Shown piece by piece: positions 35,902-46,190 of a stretch of 64,000 nucleotides of DNA (its first letter is position 1; every line of letters begins with the position of its first letter). The notes beneath the pieces were generated by a model. It was not told the DNA's origin and did not search any database. It was given only the letters and a program-made list of their open reading frames with translations. The stretch is taken from contig JAUSLL010000058.1 of NCBI GenBank assembly GCA_030649335.1, positions 62,001 through 126,000 of the forward strand. The letters run 5' to 3'. The DNA is from Parvibaculum sp. (GTDB lineage: Bacteria > Pseudomonadota > Alphaproteobacteria > Parvibaculales > Parvibaculaceae). The position numbers were made by a program, and so were the translations under genes.

Positions 35902-36243
35902 TCAGGGCTTCTTCACCCATTTGCCTTCGACGTCCTGCACAATCTGACCGGACGGCGTGCGGGCGATGAGTTTGGCGGCGGCGAGTTTTTCGACATCGGC
36001 GAGTTTCGCACCTTCGGTTTGCGCGGCGACGCTCTCGTAGGCGGCGCGGCGGCGTGCGTTGATGTCATTGACCAGTGTTTCGACGTCGCGCGACGGGTTT
36101 GTCGTGACAAGGCCGATATAACCGTTCTGCTGTTCACCGACGAGCCCTTGGGTCTTGGCGCTGTCGAGATCCATTGCGAAGGCAGCGGAGCTGAGGCCGA
36201 GCATGAAGGTGAGGGCGACGAGAATTGTTTTGAACGCGTTCAT
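35902..36243 (-). CDS. YdbL family (DUF1318) protein
   Basis: GLVGEQQNGYIGLVTTNPSRDVETLVNDINARRRAAYESVA. Confidence 0.88.
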   Translation of the reverse strand: MNAFKTILVALTFMLGLSSAAFAMDLDSAKTQGLVGEQQNGYIGLVTTNPSRDVETLVNDINARRRAAYESVAAQTEGAKLADVEKLAAAKLIARTPSGQIVQDVEGKWVKKP

Positions 36244-36255
36244 GATGGGAGTTCC

Positions 36256-36477
36256 TCAGAAAAGTTCGGGGTTCTGGGCAAGCACGTCTTCAAGCTCGCG
36301 ATCAACTTTGACCCGCACCTGCTGGTCGATCTTGATATTGAGATTGATTTCGATGGGCTTGTCAGGCGCCTGAATTTTGACCGTCGGGTTGCAGGCGGCA
36401 AGCGCCAGCATCAGGCCGATACCGCCCGCCGTAACACATGTGCGGCTGCCTGGCCGTCTGAATGGAATATGCTTCAT
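36256..36477 (-). CDS. YnbE family lipoprotein
   Basis: Lipobox LALAACNPTVKIQAPDKPIEINLNIKIDQQVRVKVDRELEDVL. Confidence 0.88.
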   Translation of the reverse strand: MKHIPFRRPGSRTCVTAGGIGLMLALAACNPTVKIQAPDKPIEINLNIKIDQQVRVKVDRELEDVLAQNPELF

Positions 36478-38135
36478 TCGGGTCTCGCCTCTTTTTCTTT
36501 GCCGACCCCGCTCCGGATCAATTCCAGAGGCCTCAGGCCGACCGTACCACGTCGGACAATGTCCACAAGGGAACCCTCAAGATTGACGTTGAGGTTGATC
36601 GGATACCCGTCATAGAGCGACGGATTGGCGCCGCGCAATCCGATCTGAAACTGGAGGTTCCCGTTTATGTTGCCGTCGAGCGCGCCCGACAGTTCCGTAT
36701 AGTGAAAATTCTTGAGCGCCTTGGACAGAAGCTGCGTCTGTTCTGTATTGGCGGCGGCGTCAGCGGCCTCATTTGTGTAGATGATGACGCCGCTGCCGCT
36801 GGCAGAGAGTGCGCCATGTGTGATGATCGGATCGCCGTCCACGATCTTCAGCGGAATTTGCCCGCTCAATTTGCCGGTGCCGCTCAGGCCCGGCACATCA
36901 AGCAGCAGAAGCAATTCCGCGACATCGACATCATCGACCTTCAGATTGAAACTATTGGCCGCACCCTTGGGGGTAGTCAGCGTCAGGCGCCCGCCGGTGA
37001 AAGGCCAGACGGCTTCGACAAGCTGCGCCGACATGGCGGGTCCGACTTCAAATTTCACGACACCTTTTTCGAGCGGCACGGCGGTCTCGACATGCGCGAC
37101 GGTGAGCGTCTGCACGCCGCTTGTGCGCGGCGGCAACAGGCTTGAAAGTTTTATCGTGCCGGCAACGCCCGCCACCACCGTCGGACCGGCATTGAAGCTG
37201 ATGTCTGAAAGGACGACCTTGCCGGAACTGACAAGCTTGCTGTTGGAAAATGAAAAATCGGCCTGATAGGAAACCTTGCCGCGCAAGTCGGTCACATATC
37301 CTTTGAGCGCACGCGACAGATCTTTCGGTTCAAGCGTGCCGGGCACGAAACTGATTTGGCCGCTGGCTTTGGCAGAGGCACTGGCCTTGTCGATATCATA
37401 GAGGCCGGTGATTTTTGTGAGGGCAATGCCGGTGCCGCGTGCCGGTGCGGTCCGCCCGTCGGCTTCAAAACTGAGATGCTTGCCGTCAAGTTGCAAGCGG
37501 GCCGCCAGCACGACAGGCTCGAAGAGCGCGGGCGAGGCGGTGTCATTGAGGCGGAGCGCGGGCAGGGCGACGACAATCGGTGCGGTTGCACCGGCCTGCG
37601 ACACTTCGAGATCACCGGCGGCATCAAACGTGCCTTGCGTGGTGGTGAGGCGGATCGCGGCATCAAGGACATGAATGTCCGGCAGAGCGGCGGCGGTACC
37701 CGCATTTGTGCCGCCCTGTTGCAGCAGAGAGTCTGCCGCACCAAGCGACAAGCCGTTATCGTCGAGACGGGCGTGGACGCGCAGGCCTTCGACGTCGATC
37801 GACTGAACGCGGCCCGACAGCAATTCGCCGAAATTATAGATGACGCTGATCCGGCGCGCCGCAAGATCGGGGTGTTGCGTTTCTTTGTTTGCGTCCGATG
37901 CGATGGCGAGGTCGAGCACTTCAATGCTTTTGAAGCCGAGTGCTGAAATGCGGAAGGAAGCATTTGATATGCCGCGTGAGGTAAGCGCGTCGGCGACAAT
38001 GCGTTCAGCAAGGCCGAGACGCGATTGCCAGAGAACAACGAGCGCAACGGAAATCACGACAACGAGGGCCGCCGTTCCGATCAGCAATCGCCGCGCAAAG
38101 CGGCCCCGCCCGTTTTTTATTTCGGCATCTTCCAC
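36474..38135 (-). CDS. YdbH family intermembrane-space protein
   Basis: Single N-terminal TM, long beta-rich domain; overlaps ynbE, then ydbL. Confidence 0.82.
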   Translation of the reverse strand: MEDAEIKNGRGRFARRLLIGTAALVVVISVALVVLWQSRLGLAERIVADALTSRGISNASFRISALGFKSIEVLDLAIASDANKETQHPDLAARRISVIYNFGELLSGRVQSIDVEGLRVHARLDDNGLSLGAADSLLQQGGTNAGTAAALPDIHVLDAAIRLTTTQGTFDAAGDLEVSQAGATAPIVVALPALRLNDTASPALFEPVVLAARLQLDGKHLSFEADGRTAPARGTGIALTKITGLYDIDKASASAKASGQISFVPGTLEPKDLSRALKGYVTDLRGKVSYQADFSFSNSKLVSSGKVVLSDISFNAGPTVVAGVAGTIKLSSLLPPRTSGVQTLTVAHVETAVPLEKGVVKFEVGPAMSAQLVEAVWPFTGGRLTLTTPKGAANSFNLKVDDVDVAELLLLLDVPGLSGTGKLSGQIPLKIVDGDPIITHGALSASGSGVIIYTNEAADAAANTEQTQLLSKALKNFHYTELSGALDGNINGNLQFQIGLRGANPSLYDGYPINLNVNLEGSLVDIVRRGTVGLRPLELIRSGVGKEKEARPE

Positions 38136-38262
38136 GAAGCTTTACCAGATATCGTCCAAGGGTGATGGTCGAACCGGTGTTTTTCCGGATCGGCGCCGCT
38201 GTTGAAATGCAGGCGACCCGTCATCCTCGTCTTCATTGGTGGAGAGAATAAGGCAGACGGCC

Positions 38263-39672
38263 TCAGAAGACAGACGGCACACCGAAGCTGACGGGTGCGG
38301 GGTCAACGATGATGGGGCCGGTGGGCCGCATTTCGAGAACCGCGAGACCGCGCTCGGTGCGACCGTCCGGCAGGAAGCGGAAGATGCCATCGACACCGGC
38401 AAAGCCGTCGGGATGGGTGAGCGTTTCCGCTGTGAAGCGGGCTTCCGCCGGATGGGCCGACAGGGCTACCGCAAGGCTCACGCCATCATAAGCAAGACTT
38501 GCGATGCGCGGCGGGGTCGCGTGATAGGCCTGCGCATAGCGCATGACGAATTGCTCATGCGCTTCGGGCGGCGGCGCTGTGTACCAGCCGCCTTCGAGCG
38601 CGGGTTCATTGATCAGCGAGCGGTCGTCCCACAGGCCCGTGCCGAGGAACTTCACCTTGCGCGGGTCAACATCATAATAGGGAAGCAGCGGCGCCAGCGC
38701 GCGCAGCCTTGTGCCGCCTTCGGGCAGGAAAATCGCCTGATAGGGAAGAGCGCCCACCGCATCGACATTTTCGAGCGCCTTGAGACCTTCCGTGTCACCG
38801 GCTGTTTTCATGGCCGCACGTTCCGAAGCCGCCGCGCTGTGGCGCCTGCCGTAATGGGCGACACGCTGCACCGGCGCATTCATCGCTTCGGTGGATGTTG
38901 TCGGATAGCTCACCATGTCTGTGACTTTGGTGCCGTGGTCTTTGACCGATTTGGCAAAGGCGGTCGCAACACGATTGCCATAGTCATCCTGCGGCGTCAG
39001 CGCGGCAAATGTCGTCATGCCGTTCAGCACGGCGAAATCGACGATGCGCGCGACATCCTCGTCAGGCGGGAAGGACAGGAGATAGACACCGTTGCCCGCG
39101 ACTTTGACATCGGAAGAGAAAGCGACGACAGGCACATTGGAGGCACGCGCGACGGGCGCGACGGCGGAGACCTCTTCGGCAAAGAGCGGCCCCAGAATGA
39201 GATCAGCCCCTTGCGAGATGGCTTCGACGGCCGCCTGACGCGCGGCAGGCGCGCTGCCGGTCGCCTTGGGCATCAGCATGATGTCGGTATTGCCGAATTC
39301 AAACAGCGCCAGCTGCGCGGCATTGTAAAGCGCGCCGGATAATTCGCGGATGTCGCCGCGCGGTGAATTGAAGGGCAGCAGGATCGCCACGCGGATCAGG
39401 TTGCGTCCGGCAAATTGCGAGGGCGTGTAATAATTGGCCGGGTCGCGCGTGATGTTGTTGCTGGGAGCAGGGCGGGGCTGCGCGACGGCGGGCGGGGCCT
39501 GCACGACGGGGCTCGGTGCGGGCGCGGGCTTGTTGCCGAAGCCGAGCGAGCCGCAAGCGGCCAGAAGCGGCAGGGCGAGACCCAAAAGACAGGCGCGCAG
39601 AAATGGGGAAGAAAGAAGCTGACCGCGGGGCCGCTCATGTCTTGGGGAGGCGTTCACGATCAAGCCACTCAT
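38263..39672 (-). CDS. Penicillin-binding protein activator / LpoA-like periplasmic binding protein
   Basis: Lipobox LALPLLAACGS, IRVAILLPFNSPRGDIRELSGALYNAAQLALFEFG; divergent from rsmI. Confidence 0.85.
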   Translation of the reverse strand: MSGLIVNASPRHERPRGQLLSSPFLRACLLGLALPLLAACGSLGFGNKPAPAPSPVVQAPPAVAQPRPAPSNNITRDPANYYTPSQFAGRNLIRVAILLPFNSPRGDIRELSGALYNAAQLALFEFGNTDIMLMPKATGSAPAARQAAVEAISQGADLILGPLFAEEVSAVAPVARASNVPVVAFSSDVKVAGNGVYLLSFPPDEDVARIVDFAVLNGMTTFAALTPQDDYGNRVATAFAKSVKDHGTKVTDMVSYPTTSTEAMNAPVQRVAHYGRRHSAAASERAAMKTAGDTEGLKALENVDAVGALPYQAIFLPEGGTRLRALAPLLPYYDVDPRKVKFLGTGLWDDRSLINEPALEGGWYTAPPPEAHEQFVMRYAQAYHATPPRIASLAYDGVSLAVALSAHPAEARFTAETLTHPDGFAGVDGIFRFLPDGRTERGLAVLEMRPTGPIIVDPAPVSFGVPSVF

Positions 39673-39850
39673 CTTTATTGAACCAACAGGGAAGCCGAAC
39701 CGGCCCGCGCCAGCCTAAAGGCAGGGACCCCGCAAGTAAATGTCGGCAATGGTTGCCAAATCCCGGTCTTGTCAAGTTGGGGTGAACTTGCCAAACAGGG
39801 CGGCGCGGGCGCAAGGTCGTGGACGCGAAGCCGGAGAAGTCCTGATCCCC

Positions 39851-40795
39851 ATGTGCGCAGACGAACCAGACGAAACCCATAAAGATGGCATCGCAGAGGA
39901 CGAAACCGAGGTTTCCGACCTCCCCGATCTGCCGCGTCAGCGCCGTGCACCAAGCCCGCTTGCCTCCGGCCTTTATGTGACCGCAACCCCCATCGGCAAT
40001 GCGTCCGACCTGACGCTCCGCGCCCTTGATGTGCTGCGCCAGGCCGACCTTGTTCTGTGTGAGGACACACGCGTCACATCGAAGCTCTTTGCGATCTACG
40101 GGCTTACAACCAAGCTCATGCCCTATCATGACCATAATGCCGCCGAGATGCGGCCCCGTGTGCTGGACAAGCTGGCGGGTGGCGCCCGTGTGGCGCTCGT
40201 GTCCGATGCAGGCACGCCGCTGATTTCGGACCCCGGCTACAAGCTGGTGCGCGAGGCGGTGGCCGCCGGTTACCATGTGACGACGCTGCCCGGCGCTTCC
40301 TCCGTGATGGCGGCACTGACGCTGGCGGGCCTGCCGACCGACCGGTTTATGTTTGTGGGCTTTCTCTCATCCAAACAAGAAGCGCGCCGCCGCGAGCTTG
40401 GCGAACTCGTTGCCGTGCCCGCGACGCTGGTGTTTCTCGAAAGCGCCCCGCGCCTCGCGGCCTCGCTCGCCGATATGGCCGCGGGTCTCGGGAGCCGCGA
40501 GGCAGCCGTCGCCCGTGAACTCACCAAACGCTTTGAGGAAGTGCGGCGCGGCACGCTCCATGAACTCGCGGCGCATTACGAAGCGGCGGGTGCGCCCAAA
40601 GGCGAGATCGTCGTTGTGGTGGGACCGCCTGCCGCCGCCGTGCCGCTCTGCGCCCATGAGATCGATGTGATGATCGAAAACGCGCTGGGGCGTTCGAGCC
40701 TCAAGGACGCGGTGGCCGAAGTCGTCGCCATGACGGGCCTCAAACGCCGCGACATCTATGCCCGTGCGCTTGCCATCAGCGAGGGCGGCGATTAG
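39851..40795 (+). CDS. rsmI: 16S rRNA (cytidine-2'-O)-methyltransferase
   Basis: GLYVTATPIGNASDLTLRALDVLRQADLVLCEDTRVTSKL. Confidence 0.95.
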   Translation: MCADEPDETHKDGIAEDETEVSDLPDLPRQRRAPSPLASGLYVTATPIGNASDLTLRALDVLRQADLVLCEDTRVTSKLFAIYGLTTKLMPYHDHNAAEMRPRVLDKLAGGARVALVSDAGTPLISDPGYKLVREAVAAGYHVTTLPGASSVMAALTLAGLPTDRFMFVGFLSSKQEARRRELGELVAVPATLVFLESAPRLAASLADMAAGLGSREAAVARELTKRFEEVRRGTLHELAAHYEAAGAPKGEIVVVVGPPAAAVPLCAHEIDVMIENALGRSSLKDAVAEVVAMTGLKRRDIYARALAISEGGD

Positions 40796-41189
40796 CGCGG
40801 CGCGCGATCCCAAAGATAAAAACCCTGCCCGCGCGGCGCGGGGCCGCGCGAACCATGCAGCAGGCCTGCGCGCCGAAACTTGGGCCGCGCTCTGGCTCGG
40901 TTTGCACCTCTACGCGATCGTCGGGCGGCGCGTCAAAACCAAAGCCGGTGAAATCGATCTCATTGCACGGCGCGGAAACACGCTCGTCTTTGTCGAGGTC
41001 AAGGCGCGGGCGGGATTGGATGAGGCGGCGGAAGCCTTGGGCGCCTATCAACAGGCAAGGCTAGCGCGCGCGGCCGCCCTCTATGTGGCGGCACGGCCCG
41101 CGCTTCACGAATTCAACATGCGTTTCGATGTGATCCTGATTACGCCGCGCCGCCTGCCGCGTCATATCGTGGACGCCTGGCGACCCTGA
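40758..41189 (+). CDS. YraN family endonuclease-like protein
   Basis: GLRAETWAALWLGLHLYAIVGRRVKTKAGEIDLIARRGNTLVFVEVKAR. Confidence 0.92.
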   Translation: MPVRLPSARAAISAARDPKDKNPARAARGRANHAAGLRAETWAALWLGLHLYAIVGRRVKTKAGEIDLIARRGNTLVFVEVKARAGLDEAAEALGAYQQARLARAAALYVAARPALHEFNMRFDVILITPRRLPRHIVDAWRP

Positions 41190-41271
41190 CCGGACCAATG
41201 ACATAATATCGCCGCATCACCCGCTGAATTTGGCGGCGCTGATCCCATTTGATGAAAGCGGAACTGATCCC

Positions 41272-41853
41272 ATGCACCTGAATGTCCGGATGACCTTGTT
41301 GATGCTCGCCCTCGGGGCGCTGCCTGCTTGCGTGCCTGTGGTGCTGGGCGCGGGCGCGACGGGGGCGGTCATGGCCTCGCAGGAACGCGGGCTTGAACAG
41401 GGCATCACCGACAATGAGATTTCCTTCGAGATCAACCGCCGTCTCGCGGCCAAAGACGGTGAACTTTACAAACGCGTCTCGACACAGGTGCGCCACGGTC
41501 GCGTCGTGCTGACAGGCTTTGTCCGCAATGATGATGACGCGGCGCTCGTCTCGAAAATCGCTTGGGGCGTCGATGGCGTGCATCAGGTTGATAATGAATT
41601 GCAGACGGGCAATCCGACGACATTTGCCGAGAAGGCCGATGACACCATCATTTCAACGAAGCTGCGCGCGAAACTTACCGCCGACAGCGACATCGCGAGC
41701 CTCAATTATTCCATCAAGACGGTACGCGGCACGATCTATCTGAGCGGTCTTGCGGCGAGCGATGCTGAACTCAAACGCGTCATCGGCCACGCACGCGGTA
41801 TCAGCGGCGTGCGCAATGTTGTCTCCAATGTCGATATGCGCAAAAGCAAATAA
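41272..41853 (+). CDS. BON-domain lipoprotein
   Basis: Two BON repeats RVSTQVRHGRVVLTGFV and IKTVRGTIYLSGLA. Confidence 0.88.
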   Translation: MHLNVRMTLLMLALGALPACVPVVLGAGATGAVMASQERGLEQGITDNEISFEINRRLAAKDGELYKRVSTQVRHGRVVLTGFVRNDDDAALVSKIAWGVDGVHQVDNELQTGNPTTFAEKADDTIISTKLRAKLTADSDIASLNYSIKTVRGTIYLSGLAASDAELKRVIGHARGISGVRNVVSNVDMRKSK

Positions 41854-41900
41854 TGGCGTGAGGGGTTGCCGGGACGCGTCTTCCCGCGCCATGATTGCGC

Positions 41901-42776
41901 ATGAGCAAGACAAGCGACAGCGCCGCACGCGCGGCAAAGGCAGAGGCTGATCTTCGCAGCGCCGGTGAGGCGGGCGACGACGCGCTTGATATTGCTTCGC
42001 TCGCACTTTCATTCGCCGTGCTCGACCGGCCCGAGCAAGAGCTTGGCGACTATGAGACACATCTGGCCGAACTCGTCAGCGCCACCGGCGCGACGCTTGC
42101 CAAAACCCATGCGCCCGAAAGAGAAAGTGCCGAACCCGTGGCCATGGCATTGGCCAATGTCATCGCGGGGCGGTTTTCCTATCACGGCGACACAGAGACT
42201 TACGACGATCTCAAAAACGCCGATCTGATGGCGGTCATTGACCGCCGCAAGGGTCTGCCTGTGTCGCTCGGCATTCTCTATCTCCATGTCGGCCGCGCAC
42301 TTGGCTATGATATGGCGGGGCTGAACTTCCCCGGTCATTTTGTGCTGCGGCTCCAGACAGGCACGCAAGCGACAATCATTGATCCCTTCAATCGCGGCCA
42401 GACGCTGAACACCGCCGACCTGCTGAACCTGTTGCGCTCAATCGAAGGGCCGGACGCGCGTTTGACACCGGAAGTCTATGCCACCGTCAGCACGCGCGAT
42501 ATTTTGCTGCGGTTGCAGAATAATATTCTGAGCCGTGCTCTCAAGGCGGGTGAGCTTGACCGCGCCCGCGATGTGGTCGCCCGCATGATCTGGCTCGCAC
42601 CGACACGGGCCGGATTGCAATTTGAGCTGGGGCGGCTCGAAGTCCACGCCGGTCACATGGGCGCGGCAGCCCATGCTTTCGAGACCTGCCGCAACATGGC
42701 CGCAGGCGAGGGCGAAATGCGCGTCGCGGGCATGGCGGAAGAAGCACTGCGCCGCCTCAAGACCAAACTCAACTGA
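41901..42776 (+). CDS. SirB1/transglutaminase-like protein
   Basis: ANVIAGRFSYHGDTETYDDLKNADLMAVIDRRKGLPVSLGILYLHVGRALGYDMAGLNFPGHFVLR. Confidence 0.88.
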   Translation: MSKTSDSAARAAKAEADLRSAGEAGDDALDIASLALSFAVLDRPEQELGDYETHLAELVSATGATLAKTHAPERESAEPVAMALANVIAGRFSYHGDTETYDDLKNADLMAVIDRRKGLPVSLGILYLHVGRALGYDMAGLNFPGHFVLRLQTGTQATIIDPFNRGQTLNTADLLNLLRSIEGPDARLTPEVYATVSTRDILLRLQNNILSRALKAGELDRARDVVARMIWLAPTRAGLQFELGRLEVHAGHMGAAAHAFETCRNMAAGEGEMRVAGMAEEALRRLKTKLN

Positions 42777-42790
42777 CGTAACGAGAGCGC

Positions 42791-43462
42791 CTAGTGCGGC
42801 GGCAGGGTGACGATGAATTCGCGCACCGTGTCCGTGATCCCCGTCATCATCATGCCGACGCCGATGGTCGCCACAATGAGCCCCATGAGCCGCGTGACGA
42901 CTGTGAGATTGGTCGCGCCCAGAAACCGCACGATGCGCGGCGCCTGAATGAACATGAGATAGGTGAGCGCGCCGATGACCAGGAAGGCGGCAATCGAGAC
43001 GAGCGTGTAGAGAAAACCCGGATTGGCGGCAAAGCCGACCGCCGTCGCAATCGTGCCCGGCCCCGCGATCATCGGCATGCCGAGCGGCGAAATGGCCACC
43101 GAAAGCTGGGCTTCGATCACATCGGCCGCGCCCTCCTCGCCCTCGACCTCTTTGGGTACCTGCACGGTTGAGGAATGGCCCTGCAACATCTGGTAGCCGA
43201 CGAGGGAGACGAGAATGCCGCCCGCGATGCGGAGCGCCGACATGGTGATGCCGAAGAGTTCAAAGATGAGCTTGCCCGCGATCGAAAACAGCACCACGAC
43301 AAAAATAGCCGTCAGCACCGCATGAAGCGCGACCTTGCGCTTCACATCGGGCCGGTCGCCTTGCGTCAGCGCAATGAAAATGGGGGTGGCTGAAATCGGG
43401 TTGGCGATGGCGAAATAACCGGCAAGTGCGGTCAGGCCGAAAGTGATGAGATCGTTGAGCAT
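42791..43462 (-). CDS. MarC family integral membrane protein
   Basis: FAIANPISATPIFIALTQGD, SPLGMPMIAGPGTIATAV. Confidence 0.92.
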   Translation of the reverse strand: MLNDLITFGLTALAGYFAIANPISATPIFIALTQGDRPDVKRKVALHAVLTAIFVVVLFSIAGKLIFELFGITMSALRIAGGILVSLVGYQMLQGHSSTVQVPKEVEGEEGAADVIEAQLSVAISPLGMPMIAGPGTIATAVGFAANPGFLYTLVSIAAFLVIGALTYLMFIQAPRIVRFLGATNLTVVTRLMGLIVATIGVGMMMTGITDTVREFIVTLPPH

Positions 43463-43611
43463 AGGGGCCTCCTGAAGGGGGGAGCCTCGCTTAGGCGTCG
43501 CAAAAGCGCAAGACGGGGCGTGTAAAATGCCCGCGATCCGCCTGCCCCTCTGGTCTTTTGGCCTTGGCTCCCCCACATTCTCCAAAATGTGAATTGAAAG
43601 CCGGAGCCAAT

Positions 43612-44556
43612 ATGTCCCTCAAAGTTGCCATCCAGATGGATCCCGTCGAGACCATCAATATCAACGGCGATTCAACCTTTGCGCTGGGGCTTGAGGCACA
43701 GAAACGGGGACATGCGCTTTTTTACTATGAGCCGAAGAACCTCTCGATGCGTGACGGGCGCGTCTATGCCCGCGGCCATGCGCTGACGCTGAGGCGCGAG
43801 CACGGCAATCACGCGAGCCTCGGGGCAGAGGAAGTGCTGAACCTCGCCGAGTTCGATGTGGTGCTGCTGCGTCAGGACCCGCCCTTCGACATGAGCTACA
43901 TCACCACGACGCATATGCTCGAAGTGATCCACCCCAAAGTGCTGGTGGTGAACAATCCGTCGGAAGTGCGCAATGCGCCTGAAAAGATTTTCGCGACGCG
44001 TTATGAAGGCCTGCTGCCGCCGACGCTCATCAGCCGCGATCCGCACGAGATCAAAGCCTTCCGCGCCGAATTCGGCGACATCATTGTAAAGCCCCTCTTC
44101 GGCAATGGCGGCGCGGGCGTCTTCCGTCTGCGCGAGGGCGACGAGAACTTGGCCTCATTGCTGGAAATGTTCGGCATGCAGAACCGCGAGCCGATCATCG
44201 TGCAGAAATATCTGGCTGACGTGCGCAAGGGCGACAAGCGGATCATTCTCGTTGACGGCAAACCGGTCGGCGCGATCAACCGCGTCCCGGCGCTGGGCGA
44301 AGCGCGCTCCAATATGCATGTCGGCGGACGGCCTGAAAAATCCATGCTCACCAAACGCGAGCAGGAAATTTGCGAGATGATCGGGCCGGACCTGAAAAAG
44401 CGCGGGCTGATTTTCGTCGGCATCGATGTGATCGGCGATTATCTGACCGAGATCAATGTGACCTCACCGACCGGCATTCAGGAGATCGACCGCTTTGACG
44501 GCTCGGACCTGTCGAAGCTGGTGTGGGACGCGATTGAGGGACGTCTAAAGCGATAA
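43612..44556 (+). CDS. gshB: Glutathione synthetase
   Basis: [64 protein letters not shown]. Confidence 0.97.
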   Translation: MSLKVAIQMDPVETININGDSTFALGLEAQKRGHALFYYEPKNLSMRDGRVYARGHALTLRREHGNHASLGAEEVLNLAEFDVVLLRQDPPFDMSYITTTHMLEVIHPKVLVVNNPSEVRNAPEKIFATRYEGLLPPTLISRDPHEIKAFRAEFGDIIVKPLFGNGGAGVFRLREGDENLASLLEMFGMQNREPIIVQKYLADVRKGDKRIILVDGKPVGAINRVPALGEARSNMHVGGRPEKSMLTKREQEICEMIGPDLKKRGLIFVGIDVIGDYLTEINVTSPTGIQEIDRFDGSDLSKLVWDAIEGRLKR

Positions 44557-44585
44557 TTCTCTTCAAGACAATCAGGGGCAGAACG

Positions 44586-45830
44586 ATGGAACGGTTTAGC
44601 TTTGCGGCAGCGCTGGTACTGACTTTCATCGGGGCGGCCTATGCAGCCGGTGAAGGCCGCGATGCGGCACGGGCGCGGCTCAGTCGTCCAGTGCTCATCA
44701 CCATTGATACGCATACGGATATTCCGACCTTCTTTGCCTCGGACAAATATGATCCGGCCATAAGCAATCCGCCGCCGGTGCTGGTAGACCTGCCGCGCAT
44801 GAAGGCGGGGCACTTGGATGCTGTGTTCTTCATCTCTTACGTGGGGCAGACCAAGCGCGATGCGACGGGCTATGCCGGAGCCGCGTCCGAGGCTTTCGCA
44901 AAATTTGCCGCGATCCATCGCATGACGGATGAACTTTATTCAGATCAGATCGGCCTTGCGCTGACGTCTGCCGATATCCGCCGCCTGCACGCTCAGGGCA
45001 AGAGCGTGGCGCTGATCGGCATGGAGAACGGTTATTCCATCGGCAAGAATATCGATCTGCTCGATATTTATTACGGGCTTGGTGCGCGCTATTTCGGACT
45101 CGTGCACAACGGCCACAACGACATTGCCGACAGCGCCCAGCCGCAGGAGAAATTCGCCGACAAGGCGAACGATGCAGGCGGCGAGCATGGCGGCTTGTCT
45201 GCCTTTGGCCGCCAAGTGATTGAACGCTGCAATGATCTGGGGCTGATGGTTGATGTGAGCCATGCGGCAAAGTCGGCAACGCTGCAGGCGATTGAGGCCT
45301 CGCGCGTGCCGGTCATCGCGTCTCACTCCTCCGTCTATGCGCTCAATCCGCATGCCCGCAATATGTCGGATGAGGAAATGAAGGCGCTGGCGGCCAAGGG
45401 CGGCGTCATCCAGATCGTGGCTTTTGATGAATATTTAAAACCGCTGGACCCTGAAAAAAAGAAAGCGCGCAGGGCGCTCGCCATGTCGCTGGGCTTCACA
45501 AGTCTTGATGCGATATTTGAGGCGGATGAGGCGACCAAGAAAAAATTCTCCGACGGGCTCGCGGAACTCGACAAGACGTGGCCGCGGGCTGATGTGGCCT
45601 TGCTCGTCGATCACATCGACTATGCCGTGAAACTGATCGGCGTTGCTCATGTCGGCATTGCGTCAGATTTTCAGGGCGGTGGCGGCATTGCCGGCTGGGC
45701 CGATGCGTCGGAGACCTTCAACGTGACGAAGGAACTCGTGAAACGCGGCTACTCCGAAGGCGACATTGCCAAAATCTGGGGCGGCAACCTCATGCGCGTG
45801 ATGGATGAGGTTGCCGCGGCCCGTCATTGA
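44586..45830 (+). CDS. Membrane dipeptidase (renal dipeptidase family)
   Basis: Signal peptide, LITIDTHTDIPTFFASD, HNGHNDIADS, MVDVSHAAKSATL, GVAHVGIASDFQGGGGI. Confidence 0.92.
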   Translation: MERFSFAAALVLTFIGAAYAAGEGRDAARARLSRPVLITIDTHTDIPTFFASDKYDPAISNPPPVLVDLPRMKAGHLDAVFFISYVGQTKRDATGYAGAASEAFAKFAAIHRMTDELYSDQIGLALTSADIRRLHAQGKSVALIGMENGYSIGKNIDLLDIYYGLGARYFGLVHNGHNDIADSAQPQEKFADKANDAGGEHGGLSAFGRQVIERCNDLGLMVDVSHAAKSATLQAIEASRVPVIASHSSVYALNPHARNMSDEEMKALAAKGGVIQIVAFDEYLKPLDPEKKKARRALAMSLGFTSLDAIFEADEATKKKFSDGLAELDKTWPRADVALLVDHIDYAVKLIGVAHVGIASDFQGGGGIAGWADASETFNVTKELVKRGYSEGDIAKIWGGNLMRVMDEVAAARH

Positions 45831-45843
45831 AGAGGCAGATGCC

Positions 45844-46026
45844 TCACAGCGGTTTTTCAATCGGTGTTGACTGCGAATTACGGTCGGGAATATCGGCGTC
45901 CGAACCCGTAGCAGTCGAGCCCATGGGGCCGGGATCGGGCCTCGGATTGCCGGGCGCGCAGGCCGCGAGCCCCGCGATCACAGAAGTGAGCGCAATGACG
46001 GGAAGAATGCGTTTCAAATTTTTCAT
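45844..46026 (-). CDS. Small putative lipoprotein
   Basis: MKNLKRILPVIALTSVIAGLAACAPGNPRP lipobox. Confidence 0.6.
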   Translation of the reverse strand: MKNLKRILPVIALTSVIAGLAACAPGNPRPDPGPMGSTATGSDADIPDRNSQSTPIEKPL

Positions 46027-46190
46027 CGTTTATCTCCTGTTGGGCCCCCGTAGGACCCAAACCCTCGCCCCCAATCATGTCCGGAGTGAGGCCTCGAACG
46101 GTTAATGTTCCCATTTCGTTCTTGACTGAAGCGCGCAGCTATATCCCCTTGAAACATGGGACGGGAGTTCTTATCTTCTAGTCATAGGAG

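Noticed and set aside
38236-39342. 368-aa plus-strand ORF opposite the LpoA-like gene
   Set aside because: Antisense shadow; opposite strand has signal peptide, lipobox and binding-protein motifs.
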